Assembly: GCA_963700895.1 (NCBI GenBank)
Contig: CAVOZI010000010.1
Coordinates: forward strand, 1 to 64,000
Source: Anderseniella sp963700895
GTDB lineage: Bacteria; Pseudomonadota; Alphaproteobacteria; Rhizobiales; Aestuariivirgaceae
Direction of reading: 5' to 3'
Length of the DNA stretch: 64,000 nucleotides
The stretch's first letter is position 1. Each line of letters begins with the position of its first letter. A model generated the notes under the pieces. It did not search any database. It saw only the letters and a list, made by a program, of their open reading frames with translations, and was not told the origin of the DNA. Made by a program: the position numbers and the translations under genes. Shown in pieces: positions 24,127-34,516 of the stretch.

Positions 24127-26015
24127 GCACCACCGGACAACCCGCCCATCAGCACAAGCTCGCAGGCAATCGCCTCGATCTCCCGGCCAATCGGCCGGTC
24201 CTCATCCATGAATGCCGAGTACTGCCGCACCATGGCGTGTGCTTGCGCCAACCGTGGTGCAATCCTGCCAGGCTTTGCCAGGTCCACCGCCTGCGCCGCG
24301 GCAACAAGTTCGTAGGCCACCAGGTAACTCATGGTCTCGCACAACTGATCCAGCTTGCGCGCCGCAAGCGGGCTCAAGGTGGCGGCATCCTCGGCCCCGT
24401 TGGCATTGAAGCTCGATACCACCGGCACCGGGTTGGACAGGTGGATCACCTCCGCCCGCAATGCCTCCAGTGGCTTCAGCAACGGACCGAAGCCGGCCCG
24501 GCTGGTCGCCGCTGACGACAACAACGCCGGCAATCCTGACAAATCGGGCGAGCACAGCCGCTGGATGCGCGAGACAAGATCGTTGGCTGCCTGAGCCAGC
24601 GCCCGCGATGCCGTATCGAGCGCCTGCGCAAGCCACGGCGTGTGATAGTTGCCAGCCGAGATCACCCGGTCTTCCGCAATGACGACGAGCGGATTGTCGA
24701 GACAGCTGTTGATCTCGACCGTGACAGCCTGGTCCAGCATCTGCAGCGCCGCCAGCGCCGAGCCATGGATTTGTGCCACCGAGCGGATCGAGACCGGGTC
24801 CTGCAGCCGCCGCGCCGCGCCCGGCTCATGCAGGCCACTACCTTCAAGCAGGCGCATCAGCAGCGCCGCCGTTTCCGCCTGCCCCGGTTGCGGCCGCGCC
24901 CGGTTGGCAGCTGGCGCCAGCGGTGACAGGTTGGCCCTGAACCCTTCCATGCTCAGCGCCGCCGCCAGATTGGCCGCCTCCAGCACGCGGCGCGCCTTGG
25001 CCAGAGCCAGCGCCGCTGAACCCACCGAGTACGCCGGGTTGTTGCACAGCGCCAACCCGTCCTTCGGCCCCAGTTCAAGCGGCGTCAGCCCCACCTTCTT
25101 CAACGCTGCGGCAGCAGGCAGCCGTTCGCCATCTACAGTCGCCTCGCCCTCGCCGATGAGCGCATGCGCCATGCCGGCCATCACCACCAGGTCGCCCGCC
25201 CCGATGGAACCGGTGCGCGGCATCACCGGTGTGAACCCGGCATTGAGCGCGTCCGCCAGTGCATAGGCCAGATGGGGGCTCGCGCCAGCTTCGCCGCTCA
25301 GCATGGTATTGAGCCGCACCAGCATGGCGGCGCGAACCTCGGCCACGCTGAGCGGTTCTCCCACAGCCTGCGCCCGCCCCCGCACTGTCTGATAGGAGAA
25401 CTCGGCCGCCTCATCGCGCGACAGAAGCTCCGTGGCGCGCATGCCAAGGCCAGTGGTCAGCCCATAGGCTGGCAGCCCCTCGTCGAAGTAACGCTCCACC
25501 ACGGCCCTGCCCCGATTCATGGCCGCGGCAGCATCCGGCGCCACCTGCACCTTGCGCCCCTGCGCCACGGCTTCCACGTCCGCCGGTGACAGTGCGCGGC
25601 CTGTCAGCATCAGCGGACCATCCTGCGTCTGGGCAGCGTTCGCCCCGGCCAGCAGCCGTTCGAGATTGATCACCGCGCGCTGGTGCTGGCCCGACATGAT
25701 CACCTTGCCGCCCTGCCGCGCCTCCACGTCGAAGGTCAGCCGGATACCATCAACCGCGACGAGTTCGGAGCTGACGTCCACTGGCTTTTCTGGCGTGGCC
25801 GCGCCGAGGTGCTTGAGGTCAAAGCCGGTGCCGACGCTTGCTTCGCCCTCCTCGAAAAGATGCTCGACCGCATAGAGCGCGGCGAACTCCAGATAGCCGA
25901 TGGTGGCAGGCGACGACACCACGTCCACGCCGGCATTGCCGATGGCGGAGGCAAGATCGGACGGCTTCGGCCACACCTTGCCTTCATACCGCAGTCCGGG
26001 TTTGGCCGGTTTCAT
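24117..26015 (-). CDS. Fusion: hotdog thioesterase-like domain + HAL/PAL-type ammonia-lyase-like domain lacking the MIO serine
   Basis: This 632-residue protein joins two folds. Residues about 1-130 resemble FlK-type hotdog thioesterases (for example ATIGYLEFAALYAVEHLFEEG, GTGFDLKHLGA and the closing QHQRAVINLERLL). Residues about 135-632 resemble histidine/phenylalanine ammonia-lyases: YGLTTGLG, EINSCLDNPLV, SAGNYHTPWLAQALD and the helical core are recognisable. The catalytic loop reads GSIGAGDL, where active lyases have GSxGASGDL. The Ser of the Ala-Ser-Gly triad is missing, so the MIO cofactor cannot form in the usual way. The normal Tyr in QDxYSLR is Val (QDPVSIR). I chose ATG 26015. It is probably co-transcribed with the Popeye-domain gene upstream. 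Function is unknown. Confidence 0.78.
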   Translation of the reverse strand: MKPAKPGLRYEGKVWPKPSDLASAIGNAGVDVVSSPATIGYLEFAALYAVEHLFEEGEASVGTGFDLKHLGAATPEKPVDVSSELVAVDGIRLTFDVEARQGGKVIMSGQHQRAVINLERLLAGANAAQTQDGPLMLTGRALSPADVEAVAQGRKVQVAPDAAAAMNRGRAVVERYFDEGLPAYGLTTGLGMRATELLSRDEAAEFSYQTVRGRAQAVGEPLSVAEVRAAMLVRLNTMLSGEAGASPHLAYALADALNAGFTPVMPRTGSIGAGDLVVMAGMAHALIGEGEATVDGERLPAAAALKKVGLTPLELGPKDGLALCNNPAYSVGSAALALAKARRVLEAANLAAALSMEGFRANLSPLAPAANRARPQPGQAETAALLMRLLEGSGLHEPGAARRLQDPVSIRSVAQIHGSALAALQMLDQAVTVEINSCLDNPLVVIAEDRVISAGNYHTPWLAQALDTASRALAQAANDLVSRIQRLCSPDLSGLPALLSSAATSRAGFGPLLKPLEALRAEVIHLSNPVPVVSSFNANGAEDAATLSPLAARKLDQLCETMSYLVAYELVAAAQAVDLAKPGRIAPRLAQAHAMVRQYSAFMDEDRPIGREIEAIACELVLMGGLSGGAYR

Positions 26016-26049
26016 GAAACTTAATTCCGGAAGATTGGTCCGGCTTACC

Positions 26050-26772
26050 TTACGCAGGCCGGCCGGGCGGGGATGGTTTGCGAACACCGCCCGAGTCTAG
26101 GATGAAGCGGTTCGATCGCACAAGCTTGTCGCGCATGTTGCGGGCAAAACTGCTCTCCAGCGCGTTGGCGATTTCACCATCCTTGCTGGCCAGATCGCGA
26201 AGCATCTGCGCCTCGATGGCCCAGTAGCGGCTGTCGCGGATCAGTTTCACCGTCCCGTTGGCAGGGTCGCCATGCAGCGCCGTCATCTCGCCGGTAAAGG
26301 AGCCCGGTTCGCACACCGCCACCGGCTTGCCGCCGGACGAGACCAGCGCCTGGCCATCGGCCAGATAGATCAGGTGACTGACCGGCTCGCCTTCCCGGGT
26401 AAGCCGCGTCTCCTTCTCTCCCGATATCCAGATGCCATGGTTGAGCAGCTTGCGCCGCTGCGCCATGGAGAGGTTCGGCAGGTGCCCATCCATGAAGGCG
26501 CGCTCCTCGTCATTGAACCTCGCCGACCTGTTTTGATGCCAGGTGATTGCCAGCTGCACGATATTGACCAGCACCAGCAGCGTTTCCCAGAACACTCCGA
26601 CCGGGTCCTTGAGCCAGAACCAGTCATAGGCGATGGCAACGAATGCCGACAGGATCACCAGTATTCGCAGCCAGGACATGCTGCGCATGACCATGGACAA
26701 AACCAGCAGAAGGTATGACGTGTGGCCAACCATGCCACCAGTGGAAAATGCGGATTCGAGTGTCAGCTCCAT
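26050..26772 (-). CDS. Popeye-domain / cyclic-nucleotide-binding-like membrane protein
   Basis: This 240-residue protein has about three N-terminal membrane helices within residues 12-90 (HTSYLLLVLSMVM, LRILVILSAFVAIAYDWFWL, WETLLVLVNIVQLAITW). A cytosolic cNMP-binding-type beta-barrel follows (about 120-215, with HLIYLADGQALVSSGGKPVAV and GSFTGEMTALHG). This order matches Popeye proteins, membrane cAMP sensors best known from animals with bacterial homologues. GSFTGEM sits at the place of the phosphate-binding cassette, but the usual Arg is not obvious. I prefer ATG 26772; a TTG at 26805 would add 11 residues. No cyclase is nearby, so its signal is unknown. Confidence 0.72.
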   Translation of the reverse strand: MELTLESAFSTGGMVGHTSYLLLVLSMVMRSMSWLRILVILSAFVAIAYDWFWLKDPVGVFWETLLVLVNIVQLAITWHQNRSARFNDEERAFMDGHLPNLSMAQRRKLLNHGIWISGEKETRLTREGEPVSHLIYLADGQALVSSGGKPVAVCEPGSFTGEMTALHGDPANGTVKLIRDSRYWAIEAQMLRDLASKDGEIANALESSFARNMRDKLVRSNRFILDSGGVRKPSPPGRPA

Positions 26773-26829
26773 ACGTCCATGCCCGTCTCTGTTCCGGAAG
26801 AGCAATGAAACGATGAATACGGGTCAATC

Positions 26830-27858
26830 TCAAGACGCTACGTAAACCCAACGGCGCTTTTCTGCCGACGCGTAACAGGCCCGTTCGACCGCCTGCACAA
26901 CCAGATAATCTGACGCCTCGTTTTCCAGCGGCGCGCCATCGAGCATGTGTCGGACCACGTGGTTGCACAGGTTGAAGACGCAGTCGCCCCCAAATGCGGT
27001 GTCCGTGAAACCGAACTCGACCTGCGTCTCGTCGCGCGAGCCGTGCGCCCGCTGCCACAGCCGCCCCTGGCCATCCAGCCGGACGCTGGCGGCGGACCCC
27101 TCCAACAGCAGTTCGCCCATGGTGCGCCTTGTATTGTCGGCGGCATGGTCGACCAGCCGGTTGCCGTCCAGCACGCCCCGCACCCCGCCGGGCAAGTCGA
27201 AAATGATCAGCCCCGCGTCCTCGCCCGCAATCACCGGATTGAGGCGGCGCAGGTCGGCAAACACCGCGGACGGATTGCCGAACAGGTAGCGGAACGTGTC
27301 GATCCAGTGCACCCCGGTTTCATGCACGAGAAATCGCTCCATCTTCTGGAAATAGGGCTGGCGCGACAGGTAGGCGTCCGGCCCCTGGCCATCACCCGGC
27401 CTGAGCCTGAACGTCACCTGGTACACTTGGCCCAGCGCGCCCTGTTCGAGCAACTCCTTCACCTTCCGGTACCAGGGCTGAAAACGGAAATTCTCGTGAA
27501 TGCAGATGAACTTGCCTGCCTTGCGCGACAGCTCGACCGCCTCTTGCGCTTCCTTCGGTGAAGTGCAGAACGGCTTCTGGCAGATCACCGCAATGCCGTG
27601 CTCCATGGCCGCCCGGATCAGCGGCAGGTGCGAGGACGGCGGCGTGGCAATGTCCACAAGATCTGGCCGCACCGCGTCGAGCATCACCGTCATGTCGGTG
27701 AACCAGGGCACGCCGGCAGCCTCTCCAGCCTCGCGCGCCACCTTCTCATTGATATCGCAAATTCCCGAAAGGACCGCCCCCGGCACCCGGCCCCAGGCCT
27801 CATGGTGCAGCCGTGCGAAATATCCAGCCCCGGCCACGGCGACCTTGAGCCCGCTCAT
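26830..27858 (-). CDS. Gfo/Idh/MocA family NAD(P)-dependent oxidoreductase
   Basis: This 342-residue protein has an N-terminal Rossmann domain (VAVAGAGYFARLHHEAWG) and a C-terminal Gfo/Idh substrate domain. The conserved lysine is in CQKPFCT, where the family usually has EKP. HETGVHWIDTFRYLFG supplies the His/Asp pattern around the active site. Such enzymes oxidise or reduce sugars, inositols and related polyols. The ATG at 27858 overlaps the stop of the SMP-30 gene by four bases. It is the fourth gene of an operon with DenD-like, IlvD/Edd and lactonase genes, so a sugar or sugar-acid dehydrogenase role is likely. The specific sugar cannot be read from sequence. Confidence 0.87.
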   Translation of the reverse strand: MSGLKVAVAGAGYFARLHHEAWGRVPGAVLSGICDINEKVAREAGEAAGVPWFTDMTVMLDAVRPDLVDIATPPSSHLPLIRAAMEHGIAVICQKPFCTSPKEAQEAVELSRKAGKFICIHENFRFQPWYRKVKELLEQGALGQVYQVTFRLRPGDGQGPDAYLSRQPYFQKMERFLVHETGVHWIDTFRYLFGNPSAVFADLRRLNPVIAGEDAGLIIFDLPGGVRGVLDGNRLVDHAADNTRRTMGELLLEGSAASVRLDGQGRLWQRAHGSRDETQVEFGFTDTAFGGDCVFNLCNHVVRHMLDGAPLENEASDYLVVQAVERACYASAEKRRWVYVAS

Positions 27859-28865
27859 GGCGCAAGTCCTTTCGCCGCCAGCAGCGGCGCGATATCCGCG
27901 CGCCAGTGCGGCAATGGGTGTCCGGCCACCGGCATCGGAAAGTGCGCAATCCATTCGCCCAGAAGGCAGCCAAGATAAGCGGTTTTCATGCCGGTTCCAC
28001 CAAATGCAAGATTGGAAATGTTTGAAAGCCTGAGTGATTTAACCCCGTCGAGATGCGGCCGCCCCATTTCGCCCGCCTGGAAGGCATTCTCCACCCACGC
28101 CAGGTGATCAGGATCGACGTCCTCCAGCCAGATGGCTTGACTGCCATCAGCCGCCACCCGCACCACGCGGTTCGAGACGATGGAGGTCACCCACGCATTG
28201 CCTTCCACGTCGAAGGCCAGGCCATCAGGAAAGGTGCCGGCGCCGAACTCGCAGACCGTCTGGCGCGGGCCCAACTGGCCTGCCCCCAGCAGTTCGAAGC
28301 GCGACAACCGCCGCCCGAACGTCTCGTTGACATAGAGCCAGCGTCCCGATGGATGGACCATGCATTCGTTGGTGTAACCCAGCCCATCCGCCACGACGCG
28401 CGCCGCACCGTTTGCCTCAACGTGAACGATGAAACCATCGTCCACGTCCTTGCGGTAACCGAGCGATCGCGGCACCCGCCGGGTGGACACGGTGAGCCAC
28501 AGCCCGCCCGCGCCATCGGAAATGACGAAGTTGCAGGGCGGCAGCGGCTCACCGTCAAGTTCAGTGATCACGGCCTCGGTCGAACCATCCGGCTTCAGCC
28601 GGAACACCCCGCCGGTCTCATCGCCAAGCTGCGCCGTGAGGATCGACCCACCCTCCTCCAGCGCGATGCCATTTGGCCGCAGCGGATCATCCGCCGTCCG
28701 GTCGCGGGCAAGGTGGCGGACGGTGCGCCCGTCCGGCAGGATGAGCGACACCCCGCCCCCGTCCGTCCAGTCCGGCACGATCAGCAAACCCGAGACATGG
28801 GCCAGCACGCATTCCGGCCGCCTCAGGCCCTCGCCGGCAAAGCTGAGACCCGCAAGCGGCTGCAT
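27855..28865 (-). CDS. SMP-30/gluconolactonase family sugar lactonase
   Basis: This 336-residue six-bladed beta-propeller protein probably hydrolyses a sugar lactone to the acid. Family features are the metal-site Glu (EGLRRPEC region), LRPNGIALEEGG, CNFVISDGAGGLW with its ligand Asn, YTNECMVHPSGRWLYVNET, and FPDGLAFDVEGNAWVTS with the catalytic Asp. The ATG at 28865 follows the dehydratase stop by three bases, and the stop overlaps the Gfo/Idh gene. In pathways of this kind a dehydrogenase makes the lactone, this enzyme opens it, and the IlvD/Edd enzyme dehydrates the acid. All three are present here. Confidence 0.87.
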   Translation of the reverse strand: MQPLAGLSFAGEGLRRPECVLAHVSGLLIVPDWTDGGGVSLILPDGRTVRHLARDRTADDPLRPNGIALEEGGSILTAQLGDETGGVFRLKPDGSTEAVITELDGEPLPPCNFVISDGAGGLWLTVSTRRVPRSLGYRKDVDDGFIVHVEANGAARVVADGLGYTNECMVHPSGRWLYVNETFGRRLSRFELLGAGQLGPRQTVCEFGAGTFPDGLAFDVEGNAWVTSIVSNRVVRVAADGSQAIWLEDVDPDHLAWVENAFQAGEMGRPHLDGVKSLRLSNISNLAFGGTGMKTAYLGCLLGEWIAHFPMPVAGHPLPHWRADIAPLLAAKGLAP

Positions 28866-28868
28866 CGC

Positions 28869-30636
<1,768 letters not shown>

Positions 30637-30644
<8 letters not shown>

Positions 30645-31623
30645 GATCGTAGTCCTCGATGTAATGGCGCACGATATCGTCCACCGAATTGTCCTTGGGC
30701 AGTCCGAGCGAGACGGCGCGAATGTCGTCGGTCGCCGACGGCCAGCTCTTCACGATCGCCTCGATGAACGGATCCGGTTTGACGGTAATCTCGCCCAGCT
30801 TGCGATTGTGGGCGACGCGCTTCAGCGCCGCGATCATGTCGGCCACCGTCACGTCCATCGACGGCAGCGATACCGCTCGGTCATCGCCCAGTCTGTCGCC
30901 GGGCAGTTCATGGAGCGCGAGGATGCCCTCTACGATTTTGCGGTAACCCAGCACCGGCATCACCGTCTCCGGTTCCACCGGCAGCACGTAATCCTCGCCC
31001 TTCAATGGCTCGCGGAAGACGGCCGAGGCAAACGAGGAGGCCGCGGCATTCGGTTTGCCGGGCCGGATGATCACCGTGGGGAGCCGCACCGAGCGGCCAT
31101 CAAGGAAGCCCTTGCGGGTATAGTCGTTGATGAGGAGTTCGCAGCAAGCCTTGGTCATGCCGTAGGTGGTCTGCGGCGTCTGTTTGCCGAGATCGCCGAC
31201 AACGTCCGGCATGTGGCTGCCGCCGAACACCGCGATGGACGAAGCAAACACCAGCCGCGGGCAGGACGCGCGCGCCCTCAGCGCCTCGAACATGTTGAGC
31301 CCGCCGGTCAGGTTGACCCGGATGGCCATGTCGAAGTCCTTCTCGCCCCCGCCCGACACCACCGACGCCAGGTGAAACACCGAGATATCGTCCCGGTCGA
31401 TCAGCCTGTCCACGGTGGCGCGGTCGGAAATGTCGCCGGTCACCACGCTCACCTCGCCGTCCAGCCCCATCGGCAGCGGATCGGGGGCAGCGACATCGAA
31501 CAGCACCACTTCTTCCACCGGAACCTGCGTACCGTCCGGCCCGGCAAGGGTTCCCTTGTCGATAATGCGCCGCGCCAGGCGGGCCCCGATGAACCCGGTG
31601 CCGCCGGTAATCAAAACTTTCAT
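30637..31623 (-). CDS. NAD-dependent epimerase/dehydratase, DenD-like (D-erythronate dehydrogenase family)
   Basis: This 328-residue extended short-chain dehydrogenase has the NAD motif ITGGTGFIGARLA and the catalytic YGMTK (Tyr-xxx-Lys) with a preceding FASSIAVFGG serine. It resembles DenD, which oxidises D-erythronate at C2. That activity normally occurs with DenK or OtnK kinases, which are missing here, so a different four- to six-carbon acid is possible. I chose ATG 31623 (MKVLITGG), as longer frames are low-complexity. It is the first gene of the minus-strand operon. The 113-base spacer to the divergent SDR gene must hold both promoters, though none stands out. Confidence 0.82.
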
Positions 31624-31736
31624 GTCTGACGTCTGCCTCCCCGCATTTGCGCCCCGCAGATTGTGTTGTATGCGGTTGCCGAAAGCTGCCACATTGCTGG
31701 CGCAGGCGCAAAACAGATTCCGGGCGGGAGAATGAA

Positions 31737-32492
31737 ATGACGGGCAGGCTGAAGGGCAAGACGGCACTGGTAACGGCGGCGGGACAGGGCATGGGCAGGT
31801 CTGCCGCCATCGCCATGGCGCGTGAAGGCGCAAAGGTCATCGCCACCGACATCAACAAGGATGCGCTGGCCGAGGTGAAGAGCCAGGCGCGCGGCATCAA
31901 GACCTACCTGCTGGACGTCACCAAGCCCAGGCAGGTCGAGCGCATCATCGAAAAAGTTGGCCCCGTGGATGTCCTGTTCAACTGTTCGGGCTACGTCCAT
32001 CACGGCACCATCCTCGACTGTGACGACGCGGCCTGGGACTTTTCCTTCAAGCTCAACGTCAAGGCCCAGTACCGCATGGCCAAGGCGGTCATTCCCGGCA
32101 TGATCGAACGCGGCGGCGGTTCAATCATCAACATGTCGTCGGTGGTGTCGTCGATAAAGGGGGCGCCGTCACGCTTCGTCTATGGCGCCACCAAGGCCGC
32201 CGTCATCGGCATGACGCGCTCCATTGCGGTGGATTTCGTCAAGCAGAATGTCCGCTGCAATGCCATCTGCCCTGGCACCATCGACACGCCATCGCTTCGT
32301 CAGCGCATGGAAAGGCTGGGCGAGCAGATGGGTGGTTATGACAAGGCACGCGAATGGTTCCTGTCGCGCCAGCCCGCCGGCAAACTGGCCGATGCCGACG
32401 ACGTGGCCCCGCTGATCGTCTGGCTGGCGTCGGACGAGTCGTCGTTCGTGACGGGCCAGAACCACGTCATCTGCGGCGGCTGGTCGATCTAG
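31737..32492 (+). CDS. Short-chain dehydrogenase/reductase (keto-deoxy-fuconate / 3-hydroxybutyrate dehydrogenase type)
   Basis: This 251-residue classical SDR has the cofactor motif TAAGQGMGRS, an acidic residue at the end of beta-2 (IATDINKD, favouring NAD), NMSSVVSS with the catalytic Ser, and YGATK with Tyr-xxx-Lys. The sequence around GIKTYLLDVTK and WLASDESSFVTGQ resembles 2-keto-3-deoxy-L-fuconate dehydrogenase and cytosolic 3-hydroxybutyrate dehydrogenase. GGGAG lies six bases before the ATG at 31737. Its divergent position next to a lactonase/dehydratase operon supports the keto-deoxy sugar-acid option: it would oxidise the dehydratase product before cleavage. No aldolase or hydrolase for the last step is in the window. 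Confidence 0.85.
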   Translation: MTGRLKGKTALVTAAGQGMGRSAAIAMAREGAKVIATDINKDALAEVKSQARGIKTYLLDVTKPRQVERIIEKVGPVDVLFNCSGYVHHGTILDCDDAAWDFSFKLNVKAQYRMAKAVIPGMIERGGGSIINMSSVVSSIKGAPSRFVYGATKAAVIGMTRSIAVDFVKQNVRCNAICPGTIDTPSLRQRMERLGEQMGGYDKAREWFLSRQPAGKLADADDVAPLIVWLASDESSFVTGQNHVICGGWSI

Positions 32493-32513
32493 GGTCAGGA
32501 CAGCGCGTTCAGG

Positions 32514-34403
32514 TCACTCGGCAGCCGTTGCCTCTGCAGATTCATCATCGCTGGAGGCAATGAATCCGCCGGACTGGCGCGCCCACAACGAGGCATACAA
32601 GCCACCCTGCTCCAGCAGTTCCGCATGGTTGCCCATCTCGACGATGGCGCCCTTGTCCATCACCACCAGCCGGTCCATGGCTGCGATGGTAGACAGCCGG
32701 TGGGCGATGGCGAGCACCGTCTTGCCCTGCATCAGGCTGGAGAAGCTTTCCTGGATGACGGCCTCCACCTCTGAATCGAGCGCGCTGGTGGCTTCATCGA
32801 GAATGAGGATAGGCGCGTCCTTGAGCAGCACCCGGGCAATGGCAATGCGCTGGCGCTGGCCGCCTGACAGCTTGACCCCGCGCTCGCCGACATGACTGTC
32901 GTAGCCGGTGCGGCCGCGCTGGTCCTCAAGCTTGAGGATGAAATCGTGCGCCGCCGCCTTGCGGGCCGCCTCCTCGACCTCATCCATGCCCGCTGACGGG
33001 CGACCGTAGCGGATGTTGTCGGCGATGGAGCGGTGCAGCAGCGAGGTATCCTGGGTGACCATGCCGATCTGGGCCCGCAGGCTCGACTGCGTGACCTTCG
33101 AGATATCCTGCCCGTCGATCAGGATGCGGCCCTGTTCGAGGTCATAGAATCGCAGCAGCAGCGATACGAGCGTCGACTTGCCTGCGCCCGAGCGGCCGAC
33201 AATGCCGAGCTTCTCGCCCGGTTTCACCGTCAGCGACAGCTTGTCGATGATGCCCTGGTCAAGCTGGTCGCGGTCCTTGCCATAGTGAAAGCCGATACCT
33301 TCAAAACGGATCTCGCCGCGCGGCACCGACAACACGCCGGCACCGGGCGCATCAACCACGCTGCGGGCGCGCGAGATCGTCTCGACCCCGTCCTGCACCA
33401 CGCCGATGTTTTCGAACAGGCCCGACACTTCCCACATGATCCAGTGCGACATGCCCTTGAGCCTGAGCACCAGCCCGATGGCGAAGGCGATGGCGCCGGC
33501 GCTCACCGCCCCGATCGACCACAGCCAGAGCGATGTCGCACCGACGGCGAAAAGGTTCAGCGCATTGAGCACGTTGAGCGACGTGATCAGCTTGGTCGAC
33601 AGCCGCATCTGCTGGTGGACATTGTCGAGAAACGGTTCCATGCCCTTGCGCGCATACTCGTCCTCGAATTCGGTGTGGGCGAACATCTTCACCGTGGGAA
33701 TGTTGGTGTAGCTGTCAACGATACGGCCCGTTACCAGCGAGCGTGCGTCCGCCTGCGCCTTCGACACACGCTTGAGCCGCGGCACAAAATGATAGAGCGC
33801 GCCAACATAACCGATCAGCCAGCCCAGCATGGGCAGCGAAAGCCGCCAGTCGCTTTGCGCAAACAACACCAGGGCGGCGGTGAAATAGACAATAACGAAG
33901 ACGAACACGTCCGCCGATTTCAGCACCGTTTCGCGCACCGCCAGCGCGGCTTGCATCACCTTGGTGGCAATGCGCCCGGCAAAGTCGTTCTGGAAGAACT
34001 CCAGCGACTGACGCAACACATAGCGGTGGGCCTCCCAGCGGATGCGCATGGGAAAGTTGCCCATCAGCGTCTGGTGGACGATCAGTTCATACAGGAAGTT
34101 GAGCAGCGGCTGCAGCACCAGCACCAGCCCGGCCAGCAGCAGCAGCTCGACCTTGTAATCGGCAAACACCGCATCCGGAGAGGTCTTCGCCAGCCAGTCC
34201 ACCACCGAACCCAGAAAGGCGAACAGCGAAACCTCGATGATAGCCACGGTGGCTGCCAGCAGCGAGGTCGTGGCAATCCACGGCCAGAACGGCTTGGTAT
34301 AAAACCAGATGAACCCGCTCAAGGTGGCAGGCGGCATCTTCGCCTCGCCTTGCGAAAACGCTTCGGTACGGGTTTCAAACCATTTGAACAGGCGGTCGAT
34401 CAT
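32514..34403 (-). CDS. ABC exporter, fused permease-ATPase
   Basis: This 629-residue half-transporter has an N-terminal six-helix ABC-exporter domain (about 45-340) and a nucleotide-binding domain (about 370-615). Motifs are Walker A GRSGAGKSTLVS, signature LSGGQRQRIAIAR, Walker B ILILDEATSALDSE and the switch His in AIAHRLST. A homodimer would export a lipid, drug or peptide. The sequence is of the MsbA/multidrug type without peptidase domain. I chose ATG 34403, with GAGG five bases upstream. The C-terminal 20 residues are Ala/Glu-rich. It follows the LeuB-like gene on the same strand after 113 bases, and no substrate-linked gene is evident. Confidence 0.92.
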   Translation of the reverse strand: MIDRLFKWFETRTEAFSQGEAKMPPATLSGFIWFYTKPFWPWIATTSLLAATVAIIEVSLFAFLGSVVDWLAKTSPDAVFADYKVELLLLAGLVLVLQPLLNFLYELIVHQTLMGNFPMRIRWEAHRYVLRQSLEFFQNDFAGRIATKVMQAALAVRETVLKSADVFVFVIVYFTAALVLFAQSDWRLSLPMLGWLIGYVGALYHFVPRLKRVSKAQADARSLVTGRIVDSYTNIPTVKMFAHTEFEDEYARKGMEPFLDNVHQQMRLSTKLITSLNVLNALNLFAVGATSLWLWSIGAVSAGAIAFAIGLVLRLKGMSHWIMWEVSGLFENIGVVQDGVETISRARSVVDAPGAGVLSVPRGEIRFEGIGFHYGKDRDQLDQGIIDKLSLTVKPGEKLGIVGRSGAGKSTLVSLLLRFYDLEQGRILIDGQDISKVTQSSLRAQIGMVTQDTSLLHRSIADNIRYGRPSAGMDEVEEAARKAAAHDFILKLEDQRGRTGYDSHVGERGVKLSGGQRQRIAIARVLLKDAPILILDEATSALDSEVEAVIQESFSSLMQGKTVLAIAHRLSTIAAMDRLVVMDKGAIVEMGNHAELLEQGGLYASLWARQSGGFIASSDDESAEATAAE

Positions 34404-34516
34404 GATGCCTCGTTGCAAGGCCCGTCCCGGATGGTCCGGCCTCTTCCGGGCCAACGCCTAGCACGGGATCGCGTTGCAACAAAGACACCGGGCAGCCGGG
34501 CAGCAATGCATGCAGG

